NCBI RefSeq assembly: GCF_900142565.1
Contig: NZ_FRBH01000006.1
Span: 1 to 64,000, forward strand
DNA length: 64,000 nucleotides
Direction: 5' to 3'
From: Chishuiella changwenlii
Lineage (GTDB): Bacteria > Bacteroidota > Bacteroidia > Flavobacteriales > Weeksellaceae
The position numbers were made by a program, and so were the translations under genes. Positions within the stretch are counted from its first letter, which is position 1, and each line of letters opens with the position of its first letter. Below are positions 1 to 8,574 of this stretch, piece after piece. A model generated the notes under the pieces. It saw only the letters and a program-made list of their open reading frames with translations, had not been told where the DNA came from and made no database searches.

Positions 1-88
<88 letters not shown>

Positions 89-96
89 TTTAATTA

Positions 97-127
97 AAAG
101 CCTCAAGTGAATAACTTGAGGCTTTTT
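97..127 (+). terminator. Terminator of the rRNA operon
   Basis: A perfect stem (AAGCCTCAAGT / ACTTGAGGCTT) closes a GAATA loop and is followed by a T run. It lies just after the 5S 3' end and is the expected intrinsic terminator of the rRNA operon. Confidence 0.92.
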
Positions 128-174
128 TGTGTTCATAGAGATTTTGAGATAGTAGAAACTAGATAGGAGATTAT

Positions 175-221
175 TGTACAATGTAAAAAGTATAATGTAC
201 AATGTAAAGAGTACAATGTAG
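175..221. repeat. 21-bp tandem repeat, about 2.2 copies
   Basis: Two adjacent 21-bp units (175-195 and 196-216), differing at two positions, are followed by the first four bases of a third. Each unit begins TGTACAATGTAAA. No coding frame crosses them. They are followed by word-like pyrimidine-rich repeats (AACCTCCAACCTCCAA and similar, about 238-280). This looks like non-coding repeat debris between the rRNA operon and the next promoter. Confidence 0.7.
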
Positions 222-353
222 CTTAGACTTCTTAAAACTAACCTCCAACCTCCAATTTCTAACTTCGAGTTTCCAACTTAACAATCCTTATACCTAATAA
301 TCTTAAATCTTATATCCAAGCTAAAGAAAATTTAATAATTAAATGATTTTAAT

Positions 354-382
354 TTATTAATGCGATTATAATGCATTAATAA
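354..382. promoter_or_regulatory. Inverted repeat, candidate metal-regulator operator 1
   Basis: Ten-base arms TTATTAATGC and GCATTAATAA flank a 9-base core GATTATAAT that is itself nearly symmetric. The site sits just upstream of the -7 box at 392-399, over the expected -33 region. It shares the TGCGATT...GCATTAA pattern with the second site at 398-412. A Zur/Fur-type repressor site is inferred from the COG0523 gene downstream. The regulator is not in this window. Confidence 0.5.
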
Positions 383-391
383 AGTTTTTTA

Positions 392-399
392 TATATTTG
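392..399 (+). promoter_or_regulatory. -7 promoter box TATATTTG for the COG0523 operon
   Basis: This is an exact match to the Bacteroidota -7 consensus TAnnTTTG. Transcription would start near 404-406, inside the palindrome 398-412, so a protein bound there would block initiation. Confidence 0.6.
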
Positions 400-412
400 C
401 GATTCAATCGCA
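398..412. promoter_or_regulatory. Perfect palindrome, candidate operator 2
   Basis: TGCGATTCAATCGCA is a perfect 7-1-7 palindrome overlapping the end of the -7 box and the predicted start point. It is about 37 bp centre to centre from operator 1. No T run follows, so it is not a terminator. A repressor site is the simplest reading. Confidence 0.5.
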
Positions 413-499
413 TTAAATATTTTTCATATTATACTAGATATATAGTAGAGTAGGAATAGTAATATTTATCGATTTAAATTATAATTCTTTAGAATACTT

Positions 500-1705
500 A
501 TGCAAAATAAAAAACTTCCAGTCACTGTACTTAGTGGCTTTTTAGGAGCTGGAAAAACTACTTTATTAAATCATATTCTACATAATAAAGATGGATTAAA
601 AGTAGCTGTAATCGTTAATGATATGAGCGAAATTAATGTAGATGCTCGGTTGGTAGAAAATCAAAATACACTTTCTAGAACAGAAGAGAGATTGGTTGAA
701 ATGAGTAATGGCTGTATTTGTTGTACACTTCGGGAAGATCTTATGATAGAAGTTGAAAAGTTAGCCAAAGAAAATAGATTCGATTATTTACTGATAGAGA
801 GTACTGGAATTAGTGAGCCTATTCCTGTTGCTCAAACTTTTTCATTTATTGATGAAGAAAATGAAATAGATCTTTCTAAATTTAGTTATATAGATACAAT
901 GGTAACTGTTGTGGATTGTTTAAATTTCTTTAATGATTTCTCAAGTAATGAACTTTTACTTGACAGAGATTTAACGGATATGGAAGAAGATTATAGAACG
1001 ATAGTAAACTTGTTAACAGATCAAATAGAATTTGCAAATGTGATTATATTAAATAAAACAGATCTTGTTTCAGATGAAATAATAGGACTATTAGAAATTA
1101 CGTTACATAAGTTGAATCCAGATGCTAAGATTATTAAATCTGAATTTAGTAAAGTTAATCCAAATGAAATATTGAATACGGGTCTTTTTGATTTCGAAAC
1201 GGCTCAATTATCAGCTGGTTGGCAAAAAGAATTAGAAGCAGAAAATCATACACCAGAAACAGAAGAATATGGAATTAGTTCTTTTGTTTTTAGAAATCCA
1301 AAACCTTTTCATCCAGAGCGTTTATGGAATTATTTAAATACAGAATATCCAGATACAGTTATAAGAGCTAAAGGTTTATTTTGGTTAGCTTCTCGACCAG
1401 AAGAGGCTTTAAATTTTTCTCAAGCAGGTGGTTCTTCTCGTTTAGAAAGAGCAGGAGTATGGTGGTGTAGTATGCCCATGAGTGAGCGTTTAATGTATAA
1501 TTCTTTTATAGAAAACCAAGCGTATATAGAAAATAAATGGGACAAATTTTGGGGAGATCGAATGAATGAATTGGTTTTTATTGGTCAATACATAGAGAAA
1601 GATAAGATGATTTCTAATTTGGAAGAATGTTTGTTAAGAGACGATGAGAATTATTTATTCGAAAATAATTTTAAATTTATAGATCCATTTCCTGTAAATA
1701 TTTAA
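500..1705 (+). CDS. COG0523 family GTPase, zinc-type metallochaperone (ZagA/YciC-like)
   Basis: This is a G3E-family GTPase of the CobW/COG0523 group, thought to bind metal and hand it to client enzymes in the cytoplasm. Visible motifs are a Walker A GAGKTT (residues 16-21), NDMSEINVD (40-48), the metal-binding CICC (72-75), ESTGISEP (100-107) and NKTD (185-188). A long C-terminal domain contains [14 protein letters not shown] and WGDR.NELVFIG. The 401-residue length and this C-terminus resemble the zinc-limitation members of the family (B. subtilis ZagA/YciC). It is followed 29 bp later by an alkaline phosphatase, a zinc enzyme. Two inverted repeats over its promoter suggest metal-dependent repression. 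The subfamily assignment is inferred from length and context. Confidence 0.88.
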   Translation: MQNKKLPVTVLSGFLGAGKTTLLNHILHNKDGLKVAVIVNDMSEINVDARLVENQNTLSRTEERLVEMSNGCICCTLREDLMIEVEKLAKENRFDYLLIESTGISEPIPVAQTFSFIDEENEIDLSKFSYIDTMVTVVDCLNFFNDFSSNELLLDRDLTDMEEDYRTIVNLLTDQIEFANVIILNKTDLVSDEIIGLLEITLHKLNPDAKIIKSEFSKVNPNEILNTGLFDFETAQLSAGWQKELEAENHTPETEEYGISSFVFRNPKPFHPERLWNYLNTEYPDTVIRAKGLFWLASRPEEALNFSQAGGSSRLERAGVWWCSMPMSERLMYNSFIENQAYIENKWDKFWGDRMNELVFIGQYIEKDKMISNLEECLLRDDENYLFENNFKFIDPFPVNI

Positions 1706-1734
1706 AAAATAATTATTATAAAAAACTATAAAGA

Positions 1735-3132
1735 ATGAATAGGCGTAAATTTTTAAAGAGATCAGCATTATTATCTGGACTTCTTGCTCTTAATCCAATT
1801 GACACTTTTGCTAATACAGATGCAAAATCTATTTCTGGCACAAAAGGTAAAGCCAAAAATATAATCTTTATGATTAGTGATGGTATGAGTTCTGGAACAT
1901 TGGCAATGGCTAATCTCTATTCAAAAAATGTGCTTGGAAGAAGTACCAATTGGATGAACTTATATACAGAAAATAAAGTTTCGAGAGCGCTTATGGATAC
2001 TGCCTCTGCTAGCTCTATTGTGACAGATTCTTCTGCTGCAAGTTCTGCTTTTGGAGGAGGAATTCGTGTTAAGAATGGAACTTTAAATATAGGAGCTAAT
2101 GGAGAAAAACATTTACCTATTTGGCAAGAATGGAAGAAAAAAGGTAAAAAAACAGGTTGTGTTACGAGCGTTACTATTACGCACGCTACTCCAGCAGGTT
2201 TTTGTATCAATTCATCTAGTCGAAATGCAGAGCCAGAAATAGCAGAGATGTATGCTGAAATTGGTTTTGATGTGATGATGGGTGGAGGAGATGAATTTTT
2301 TAATCCTTTAAAAAGAGAAGATAAAAAAGATGTCTATGAAACTTATCGCCAAAAGAATTATCAGATAGCTAAAAACAAATCAGACTTACAAAATATAAAA
2401 AAGAATAAACCTTTATTGGGAATTTTTAATACTGGTGCTTTACCATATTCTATAGATAAAGTAAATGATAAATCTTTTCAAAATACACCTACTTTAGCAG
2501 AAATGTCTAAAACTGCAATAGATCAAATGAAGGATCATGATAAAGGGTTTTTATTGCAAATAGAAGGAGGAAAGGTTGATTGGGCTGCGCATGCCAATGA
2601 TATTCCTGCATTAATTCATGACCAGTTAGCATTTGACGAAGCTGTTAAGGTTGCAATGGATTTTGCTGAAAAAGATGGTAATACACTTGTTATTATTACA
2701 ACAGATCATGGTAATGCAAATCCAGGAATTATTTATGATGCAGATGCTACAAAGAAATTTGAGAGTATATCTAATTATAAATTTTCTAATGAATATCTTT
2801 TAAATTCATTGCATAGTGATTTTAATTTACAACAAATTAAAGATCTAGTTTTTGAAATGAATCAATTTAGTTTAACTGATAAAGAAGCTTTAGAGCTATT
2901 AAGTTTTTATAACGGTTTAGAAAAAGAAGATGGTCTTTATAATTATAAAAAATTACCTTATAAACTATTCTCAGAAATTCAAAAGAAACATAATTCAGTA
3001 GGATGGATGAGTATGGATCATTCTTCAGACTATGTTGAGTTGGCTATGTATGGTCCAGGAAGTGAACAATTAAAACCATTTGTTAAAAATACAGATGTAC
3101 ATCAGATAATGCAAAATGCTTTAGGGAAATAG
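1735..3132 (+). CDS. Alkaline phosphatase, Tat-exported
   Basis: A metal-dependent phosphomonoesterase of the PhoA superfamily, 465 residues. The N-terminus NRRKFLKRS followed by a hydrophobic stretch is a twin-arginine signal, so the enzyme is probably folded and metallated before export. Active-site features are ISDGM with metal ligand D49, VTDSSAASSA with likely nucleophile S99, GGKVDWAAHAND, TTDHGNANPG and a late MDHSSDYVE histidine. The gene lies 29 bp after the COG0523 GTPase with no terminator between, so the two are probably one operon. This fits cytoplasmic zinc loading before Tat export, although that link is inferred. A bidirectional terminator follows at 3187-3218. Confidence 0.92.
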   Translation: MNRRKFLKRSALLSGLLALNPIDTFANTDAKSISGTKGKAKNIIFMISDGMSSGTLAMANLYSKNVLGRSTNWMNLYTENKVSRALMDTASASSIVTDSSAASSAFGGGIRVKNGTLNIGANGEKHLPIWQEWKKKGKKTGCVTSVTITHATPAGFCINSSSRNAEPEIAEMYAEIGFDVMMGGGDEFFNPLKREDKKDVYETYRQKNYQIAKNKSDLQNIKKNKPLLGIFNTGALPYSIDKVNDKSFQNTPTLAEMSKTAIDQMKDHDKGFLLQIEGGKVDWAAHANDIPALIHDQLAFDEAVKVAMDFAEKDGNTLVIITTDHGNANPGIIYDADATKKFESISNYKFSNEYLLNSLHSDFNLQQIKDLVFEMNQFSLTDKEALELLSFYNGLEKEDGLYNYKKLPYKLFSEIQKKHNSVGWMSMDHSSDYVELAMYGPGSEQLKPFVKNTDVHQIMQNALGK

Positions 3133-3186
3133 TCAATTAGTTGTTTTGATACGTTATTATATCTTACAATTTATAATATATTGCAT

Positions 3187-3218
3187 AAAAAAAGCTCAAC
3201 ATTAAGTTGAGCTTTTTT
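3187..3218. terminator. Bidirectional terminator between alkaline phosphatase and lysS
   Basis: A-rich and T-rich flanks surround the stem AAGCTCAAC / GTTGAGCTT. The stem has a T run on both strands and lies between two convergent genes. Confidence 0.88.
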
Positions 3219-3234
3219 GTGAAATGGAGTTATA

Positions 3235-4938
3235 TTATTCACCTAAAAATGAAACTGTTTTGATGTCTCCATCTACAGTAACTTTTGTTAAGTTATATTT
3301 TGATAAGTTTTTCATTGATTTATCCCATTTTTTTCCGCTAAGCGCAGCTTGAGATTTTAATTCATTTAAATCAATGTTATCATTTGCTTTTAAAATAGCA
3401 ATAATTTGAGTTTCTTCTTCTGTTAATTCGTAAGCAGGTGCTGCTTTTTCTGGACGCATTTGAGGGAAGAATAAAACTTCTTGAATAGATGGGTTGTTTG
3501 TTAAGAACATAATTAAACGATCCATACCAATTCCTAAACCACCTGTTGGAGGCATACCAAATTCTAATGCTCTTAAGAAATCTTCGTCTATAAATTCTCC
3601 AGCTTCATCGTCACCTTTTGCAGATAATTTTAATTGCTCTTCAAAACGCTCACGTTGATCTATAGGATCATTTAACTCTGAATATGAGTTAGCAATCTCT
3701 TTACCACAAACCATTAATTCGAAACGCTCTGTTAAGTTTGGATTATCGCGGTGTTGTTTTGTTAAAGGAGACATTTCTTTTGGATAATCTGTAATGAAAG
3801 TTGGTTGAATGTAATTTCCTTCACATTTTTCACCAAAAATTTCATCGATTAATTTTCCAACACCCATTGTCTCGTTCACTTCAATACCCATTCCTTTAGC
3901 AGCTTCAAATAATTCTGCTTCAGATTTTCCTTCGATATCAAATCCTGTGAAATCTATAATAGATTGACGCATTGTTACACGTTTGTATGGCGCTTTAAAG
4001 TCAATTTCGTGTTCTCCGAATGTTGTTTTAGAAGTTCCGTTTACAGAAATAGCACAATGCTCTAATAATTGCTCTGTAAAATCCATCATCCAATTGTAAT
4101 CTTTGTAAGCTACATAGATTTCCATTGCTGTAAATTCTGGATTATGTGTACGGTCCATTCCTTCGTTACGGAAGTTTTTAGAGAATTCGTAAACACCTTC
4201 GAAACCACCAACGATTAATCTTTTTAGATATAACTCGTTTGCAATACGCATGTATAAAGGAATATCTAAAGAATTGTGATGTGTAATGAATGGACGTGCA
4301 GCAGCTCCTCCAGGAATAGATTGTAAAACTGGAGTTTCAACTTCCATGTATCCACGGTCGTTAAAGAAATTACGCATTGCAGTAAATAAACGTGTACGTT
4401 TTAAGAAAATTTCTTTTACATGTGGATTTACAACTAAATCTACATAACGCATACGGTAACGTAATTCTGGATCTGTAAACGCATCAAAAACGTTTCCTTC
4501 TTCATCAGTTTTAACAACTGGTAAAGGACGTAATGTTTTTGATAACATTTTTAAGTTAGTAACATGAACAGAAATTTCACCAACTTTAGTTTTAAATTGA
4601 TAACCTTCAATTCCTATAAAGTCACCAATATCCATTAATTTCTTAAAAATAGTATTGTATTCAATTCCTTCTTCTGTAGAAGAAATATCATCTCTTGAAA
4701 TGTAGATTTGGATACGACCTTCGCTATCTTGTAATTCTGCGAAAGAAGCTTTTCCCATTACACGAACACTCATCAATCGTCCAGCAAGCTTGACAACCTT
4801 TCCGTCTTCGTATTTATCCTTTATTTCTTTAGAATTAGAAGTTACCACGAATTCTTCGGCAGGGTAAGGCTCAACGCCTAAGTCTCTTAATTGTTGTAGT
4901 TTTTCTCTACGAATAATTTCTTGTTCAGACAATTGCAT
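3235..4938 (-). CDS. lysS: Lysyl-tRNA synthetase, class II
   Basis: Charges tRNA-Lys with lysine in the cytoplasm. The N-terminal OB-fold anticodon-binding domain covers roughly residues 55-150. The class II catalytic core has motif 2 FRNEGMDRTHNPEFTAMEIY and motif 3 GLGIGMDRLIMFL near residues 470-485. At 567 residues it is about 60 longer than the E. coli enzyme. The extra part is a C-terminal extension after the catalytic domain (from about residue 500) that looks like a small helical domain with a conserved-looking ALSGKKWDKSMKNL stretch. Such extensions occur in Flavobacteriia enzymes. The promoter TAGTTTTG lies just upstream (4967-4974). Confidence 0.97.
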   Translation of the reverse strand: MQLSEQEIIRREKLQQLRDLGVEPYPAEEFVVTSNSKEIKDKYEDGKVVKLAGRLMSVRVMGKASFAELQDSEGRIQIYISRDDISSTEEGIEYNTIFKKLMDIGDFIGIEGYQFKTKVGEISVHVTNLKMLSKTLRPLPVVKTDEEGNVFDAFTDPELRYRMRYVDLVVNPHVKEIFLKRTRLFTAMRNFFNDRGYMEVETPVLQSIPGGAAARPFITHHNSLDIPLYMRIANELYLKRLIVGGFEGVYEFSKNFRNEGMDRTHNPEFTAMEIYVAYKDYNWMMDFTEQLLEHCAISVNGTSKTTFGEHEIDFKAPYKRVTMRQSIIDFTGFDIEGKSEAELFEAAKGMGIEVNETMGVGKLIDEIFGEKCEGNYIQPTFITDYPKEMSPLTKQHRDNPNLTERFELMVCGKEIANSYSELNDPIDQRERFEEQLKLSAKGDDEAGEFIDEDFLRALEFGMPPTGGLGIGMDRLIMFLTNNPSIQEVLFFPQMRPEKAAPAYELTEEETQIIAILKANDNIDLNELKSQAALSGKKWDKSMKNLSKYNLTKVTVDGDIKTVSFLGE

Positions 4939-4966
4939 AGTGAATATAATTTATATAAAATGATTG

Positions 4967-4974
4967 CAAAACTA
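4967..4974 (-). promoter_or_regulatory. -7 box TAGTTTTG for lysS
   Basis: Exact TAnnTTTG match on the minus strand, about 29 bp upstream of the lysS start codon. Confidence 0.55.
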
Positions 4975-5041
4975 TGAAAAATAATCCTGAATCACGAAGT
5001 TTTGATGTGAATAATTAACCTTGAAATGTAAGAAGCTGATG

Positions 5042-6049
5042 TTAATCAACTAATTCGAAACGACGTTCTAATGTATAATCAGTATCTTGGAATTTTACTT
5101 TCTTTGTTTCAATACTATAAGAAATCCATCCATTATCTTTAATACGAGAAGTCGTTTTTACATAATATTTGATTTCGTCCTTTAAACGAGCTTCAGAAGG
5201 TTCTTCTGTTTTAAGCTTAACAGCAAGTTCTTTTAAATAAGTATACCAAGAATTAGATAACCATTCTTGATTAGCTTCTTGCATACTAGACATAATGTAG
5301 TTTGTTTGCGAAGCACTTATCTCATTCAATTTAATTGCTGTTTTTGCAGGAGTAGGAGATGTACTAAATAAATTATCCATATAAGATTCGTAAACATAAG
5401 GTTCACTTCCTAAAGTAAATTTACTTTTCCCATAAAATTGATGAAATTGACGAATATCTTTTTCAAACAGTTTTGTTACATTTTCTTCAGTAGAATAATG
5501 CTGAATATTCTTTTTTATTAAAGCTAAAGCAGCAGGATTATCTAAATATTTATTTTCTAAATCTTCTGAAGAAAGTACGATTTCTTTTAAGGTCTGATCT
5601 AAATCTGTATAACCTAAGAATCTTCCATCCTGATCTATTTTAAATGAAATAGAAACATTGTTAACCAATGTAAATGGATTACTTAAAAATGATTTCGAAT
5701 TGAATTGTACATTTCTAAAACTCCATTTAATAACTGTTTCGTTTTGATAAACATTTTGTACTTCTACAATAACATTATAACTGTATTGCTCTTGACTTGC
5801 AATTGTGTCATCAACTAATTTTACTTCGTTGTTGGTAACATTATATCTTTTTTTGTCGTTAATATTCCAATATGTTTTAGGAAAAACAGTCTGAATAGTA
5901 TCTTCTTTTACAAAAATAGAATCTGCTTGTACAATAGGAGTAATACTATCTTTTATAGGTGCAGGTATACTGTCTTTAACAGGATTTTGTGCGGCTAATT
6001 TTGTTGCGAAAACTATAAAAAATAGATAATATGTTAGTTGAAATTTCAT
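5042..6049 (-). CDS. Secreted protein of unknown function, paralogue of the next gene
   Basis: I do not recognise a named family. The 335-residue product begins with an SPI signal peptide (hydrophobic residues 6-18, probable cleavage after AAQ near residue 21), so it is periplasmic or surface exposed. The body is mixed alpha/beta with no transmembrane segment. It aligns by eye with the product at 6118-7056. Shared positions include an LFEKDIRQFHQFYG segment matching IFEQELHVFNFFNG, a following F.LGE/S-P.Y.E pattern, a DGRFLGY / AGEFLEL strand and a late helix ending KxEIKKY. The two genes appear to be an old tandem duplication. There are two -7 box matches upstream (6073-6080 and 6106-6113). 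Confidence 0.8.
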   Translation of the reverse strand: MKFQLTYYLFFIVFATKLAAQNPVKDSIPAPIKDSITPIVQADSIFVKEDTIQTVFPKTYWNINDKKRYNVTNNEVKLVDDTIASQEQYSYNVIVEVQNVYQNETVIKWSFRNVQFNSKSFLSNPFTLVNNVSISFKIDQDGRFLGYTDLDQTLKEIVLSSEDLENKYLDNPAALALIKKNIQHYSTEENVTKLFEKDIRQFHQFYGKSKFTLGSEPYVYESYMDNLFSTSPTPAKTAIKLNEISASQTNYIMSSMQEANQEWLSNSWYTYLKELAVKLKTEEPSEARLKDEIKYYVKTTSRIKDNGWISYSIETKKVKFQDTDYTLERRFELVD

Positions 6050-6072
6050 TTATAAATAATCATAAAGGAAGT

Positions 6073-6080
6073 CAAAAGTA
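6073..6080 (-). promoter_or_regulatory. -7 box TACTTTTG for the secreted-protein gene
   Basis: Exact TAnnTTTG match, 24 bp upstream of the start codon at 6049. A second identical box lies at 6106-6113. Confidence 0.5.
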
Positions 6081-6117
6081 ATGCAAATAATCTTAATTAT
6101 TGATACAAAAGTAAAAT

Positions 6118-7056
6118 TTAATCATCCAATCTTTTGATAGTTAATTTATTAACAGTTTTTTTAGAGCCAATATTTAAACTAAATAAATAATCTGCTTTTA
6201 ACAGGATAGAATTTAAGTCGTAAGTATTCTCGTATTTTACCTTAAGTTCAACAGTTTCAGAATATTTTTTAATCTCTTTCTTAACCTGTTCTTGTGTTAA
6301 GTTAAGTTTTGCATCATGCAACATATAGTAAGCCATTTCCTCCCACAATTTCTCAAAATCATCTTTACTTAAATTCTGATCAGATACAATTGTATAAGAA
6401 CCATCTGCTAAATTTATTTCTTTTAAATAAGTATTTGTTGTTGATGAAATAGGAAAACCAAAAATGTTTTCTTGCATAGATTTTCCTTCATAGTATTCAC
6501 CTAATCTAAAATATTGACCGTTGAAGAAGTTAAAAACATGCAACTCTTGTTCAAAAATATATGGAACATAAGTTTTAGATTTTACCATTTCCTCTATGTG
6601 CGTAATATTAGCTTTGTAATCTTCTGACTTTTTTTTCTGTTTACCTAATCTCTCCGTTACTTTTAATAAATTATTTTCAATGTCTGAAACATTTAATAAC
6701 TCTAAAAATTCTCCTGCTGGATTTGTTGTAAACTGATATTTTATTCCTTCAGAATTATTGATGAAATCCCTATAAAAAGCATCAGGGTCATTAGAGCTGT
6801 TTTTACCGTTTACAAACTCAAATTTATTGGCAAAATCATTCTTGTCAATCAATTCTAAAGATTTTAATGAATTGTTGACTACTTTGGATATTGTATCGTT
6901 TACAGAAATCGAAAAATTTTGATCTGTAAATGAATAATTATAAACTTTATTTAATTCTAAATTTGGTTTTACCTGAACCGATTTTTCTTCGACATTTACT
7001 TGAGCAAAAATTGCTGGAGAGCAAAGTAAAATCAAGGTAAATAGATGTGTTTTCAT
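6118..7056 (-). CDS. Secreted protein of unknown function, divergent paralogue
   Basis: This 312-residue product has a signal peptide (MKTHLFTLILLCSPAIFAQ) and no other membrane segment. No known domain was recognised. It is a diverged copy of the neighbouring 5042-6049 product, matching in the central IFEQELHVFNFF region and the C-terminal helix with its following strands. The start at 7056 is chosen over an in-frame ATG at 7077. The earlier start would add seven residues before the signal peptide and falls on the promoter -7 box at 7075-7082. A function in the envelope is inferred only from the signal peptide. Confidence 0.78.
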   Translation of the reverse strand: MKTHLFTLILLCSPAIFAQVNVEEKSVQVKPNLELNKVYNYSFTDQNFSISVNDTISKVVNNSLKSLELIDKNDFANKFEFVNGKNSSNDPDAFYRDFINNSEGIKYQFTTNPAGEFLELLNVSDIENNLLKVTERLGKQKKKSEDYKANITHIEEMVKSKTYVPYIFEQELHVFNFFNGQYFRLGEYYEGKSMQENIFGFPISSTTNTYLKEINLADGSYTIVSDQNLSKDDFEKLWEEMAYYMLHDAKLNLTQEQVKKEIKKYSETVELKVKYENTYDLNSILLKADYLFSLNIGSKKTVNKLTIKRLDD

Positions 7057-7074
7057 TATGTTTAAATAGTAATA

Positions 7075-7082
7075 CAAATATA
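7075..7082 (-). promoter_or_regulatory. -7 box TATATTTG that decides the start of the 6118-7056 gene
   Basis: Exact consensus on the minus strand, 18 bp upstream of ATG 7056. It overlaps the alternative in-frame ATG at 7077, which could not be translated from this promoter. Confidence 0.55.
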
Positions 7083-7088
7083 TAAGGA

Positions 7089-8465
7089 TTATTGAATATC
7101 TTGATTATTTATTGAACGAATCATAGTATCTATTGGCTTGGTTTCTGAAATTTCTTTTTCCATTAATGACCCACCTATTTCTTTTAACTTTTTTACCTGT
7201 GGAATAAAACGATTTTCCAAAGAGCCAATTGCTTTATTATAGCTCTGTGTAGCTTGATTTAAATTATGTCCGACAGATGAAAAATGCTGAATTAATACAT
7301 TTACACGATTGTATAATTCTATCCCTGCATCTCGCATTTGATAAATATTTTCTGCAACATTTAATTGTTGCCAGCTAAATGCAATTGTTCTTAACATTGT
7401 AATTAACGTTGTAGGTGTTGCAATAATAATACGATTGTTCAATGCATCTTCAATCAATGTTCGTTCCAATTCTAGTGCAGCACCAAAAGAACTTTCTATT
7501 TGTAAATACATAACTACATAATCTGGAGCATCTTTGTACTGATTCCAATAAGCTTTAGAGCTCAAATTTCTTAAATGTTCCCTTACTGCTTTTGCATGCA
7601 ATTGTAAATGTCTTTTACGTGCGTCTTCATCTTCCGTTTCAAAAGCCGCCATATATTGATTTAGAGGAACTTTAGAATCAACTATGACTTTTCTGTTACC
7701 AGGTAGATTTACAATTAAATCTGGACGTAGCAGACCATTTTCTGATTGTACAGATGTTTGTTCTTCGAAATCACAAAAACTTGACATTCCTGCAAATTCA
7801 ACAACTCTACGTAAACCAATTTCTCCATATTTTCCTCTCGTATGCGATGTTTTAAGAGCAGAAACCAATGTATTGGTTTCTTTTTGCAACTTGTCTGTTG
7901 TTCCTCTCATGGCATCTAAAAAGAATTTTATTTCAGAATATGCGCCTTCTCGTGCTTTTTCTATTTCAGATATTTTTCCATCAAATTTATTTAAACTTTC
8001 ATTTAATGGTTTTATTAATGAATCTATTGCTTGTTGACGTTTTTCTAAATCATTTTTAGAATCTGAAAAATGTTTATCTAATGTTGTTTTTGCTAAATCT
8101 AAAAACTGTTCATTATTATTTTTTAAAACTTGAGCAGATAAAGATTCAAATTGTTCTTTTAATCTTTCATTCGTTTCTTGTATAAACAATTTCTGCTCAT
8201 CTATGGTTTTTAAAGTTTCTTGATAGCGAACAGATAATTCAGTATTTTTTTCTCGTTCTTTTTGCCATTGATCAAGATTAAAATTAGCATCATCTTTTAC
8301 TTCTAAAAACTCATTTTTTAAATTCTCTTGTTGTTTTAGAAGCTCTTGATATTTAATTTCATTCCCTATAATAGCTGAATTAGCTTTTGACTTGGAATAT
8401 AAAAAACTAATAACAGCTCCTATAATAAAAAATAATATGGCTGTAAGAATAATTGAACTATCCAT
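7089..8465 (-). CDS. rmuC: RmuC-family protein
   Basis: RmuC proteins limit recombination at inverted repeats in E. coli and carry a PD-(D/E)XK-like nuclease fold. The product has an N-terminal membrane anchor (about residues 5-23), a long coiled coil (about 35-200) and the RmuC domain with LRPDLIVNLPGNRKVIVDSKVPL. It also has a late segment IIATPTTLITMLRTIAFSWQ that is characteristic of the family. Length 458 is usual. A short palindrome lies about 34 bp upstream (8499-8515). Confidence 0.93.
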   Translation of the reverse strand: MDSSIILTAILFFIIGAVISFLYSKSKANSAIIGNEIKYQELLKQQENLKNEFLEVKDDANFNLDQWQKEREKNTELSVRYQETLKTIDEQKLFIQETNERLKEQFESLSAQVLKNNNEQFLDLAKTTLDKHFSDSKNDLEKRQQAIDSLIKPLNESLNKFDGKISEIEKAREGAYSEIKFFLDAMRGTTDKLQKETNTLVSALKTSHTRGKYGEIGLRRVVEFAGMSSFCDFEEQTSVQSENGLLRPDLIVNLPGNRKVIVDSKVPLNQYMAAFETEDEDARKRHLQLHAKAVREHLRNLSSKAYWNQYKDAPDYVVMYLQIESSFGAALELERTLIEDALNNRIIIATPTTLITMLRTIAFSWQQLNVAENIYQMRDAGIELYNRVNVLIQHFSSVGHNLNQATQSYNKAIGSLENRFIPQVKKLKEIGGSLMEKEISETKPIDTMIRSINNQDIQ

Positions 8466-8498
8466 GGTTGAAAATTTTAAACAAAGAAATTACTTTTT

Positions 8499-8515
8499 AC
8501 GACAAAACATGTCGT
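8499..8515. promoter_or_regulatory. Short inverted repeat upstream of rmuC
   Basis: ACGACA and TGTCGT flank a 5-base spacer AAACA. It sits between rmuC and the cvpA terminator, without a T run of its own, so an operator is more likely than a terminator. No regulator can be named. Confidence 0.3.
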
Positions 8516-8536
8516 TTATATGAAAAAATATAAATA

Positions 8537-8574
8537 AAAAAGGATTCACAAATTTGCGAATCCTTTTCTTTATA
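8537..8574 (-). terminator. Terminator after the cvpA gene
   Basis: The stem GGATTC / GAATCC extends inward through CAAA / TTTG after one mismatch. On the minus strand it is followed by a T run. It starts directly after the cvpA stop codon. Confidence 0.8.

Larger units (their letters stand above)
128..499. other. Intergenic stretch between 5S rRNA and the COG0523 gene
   Basis: No credible gene was found. It holds the 21-bp tandem repeat, a low-complexity region of short repeated words (about 225-320), two inverted-repeat candidate operators (354-382 and 398-412) and a -7 promoter box (392-399) for the downstream gene. The predicted leader is about 95 nt long. Confidence 0.6.

Noticed and set aside
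398-412. Palindrome as a terminator of the upstream repeat region
   Set aside because: No T run follows, and it overlaps a promoter box, so an operator is more likely.
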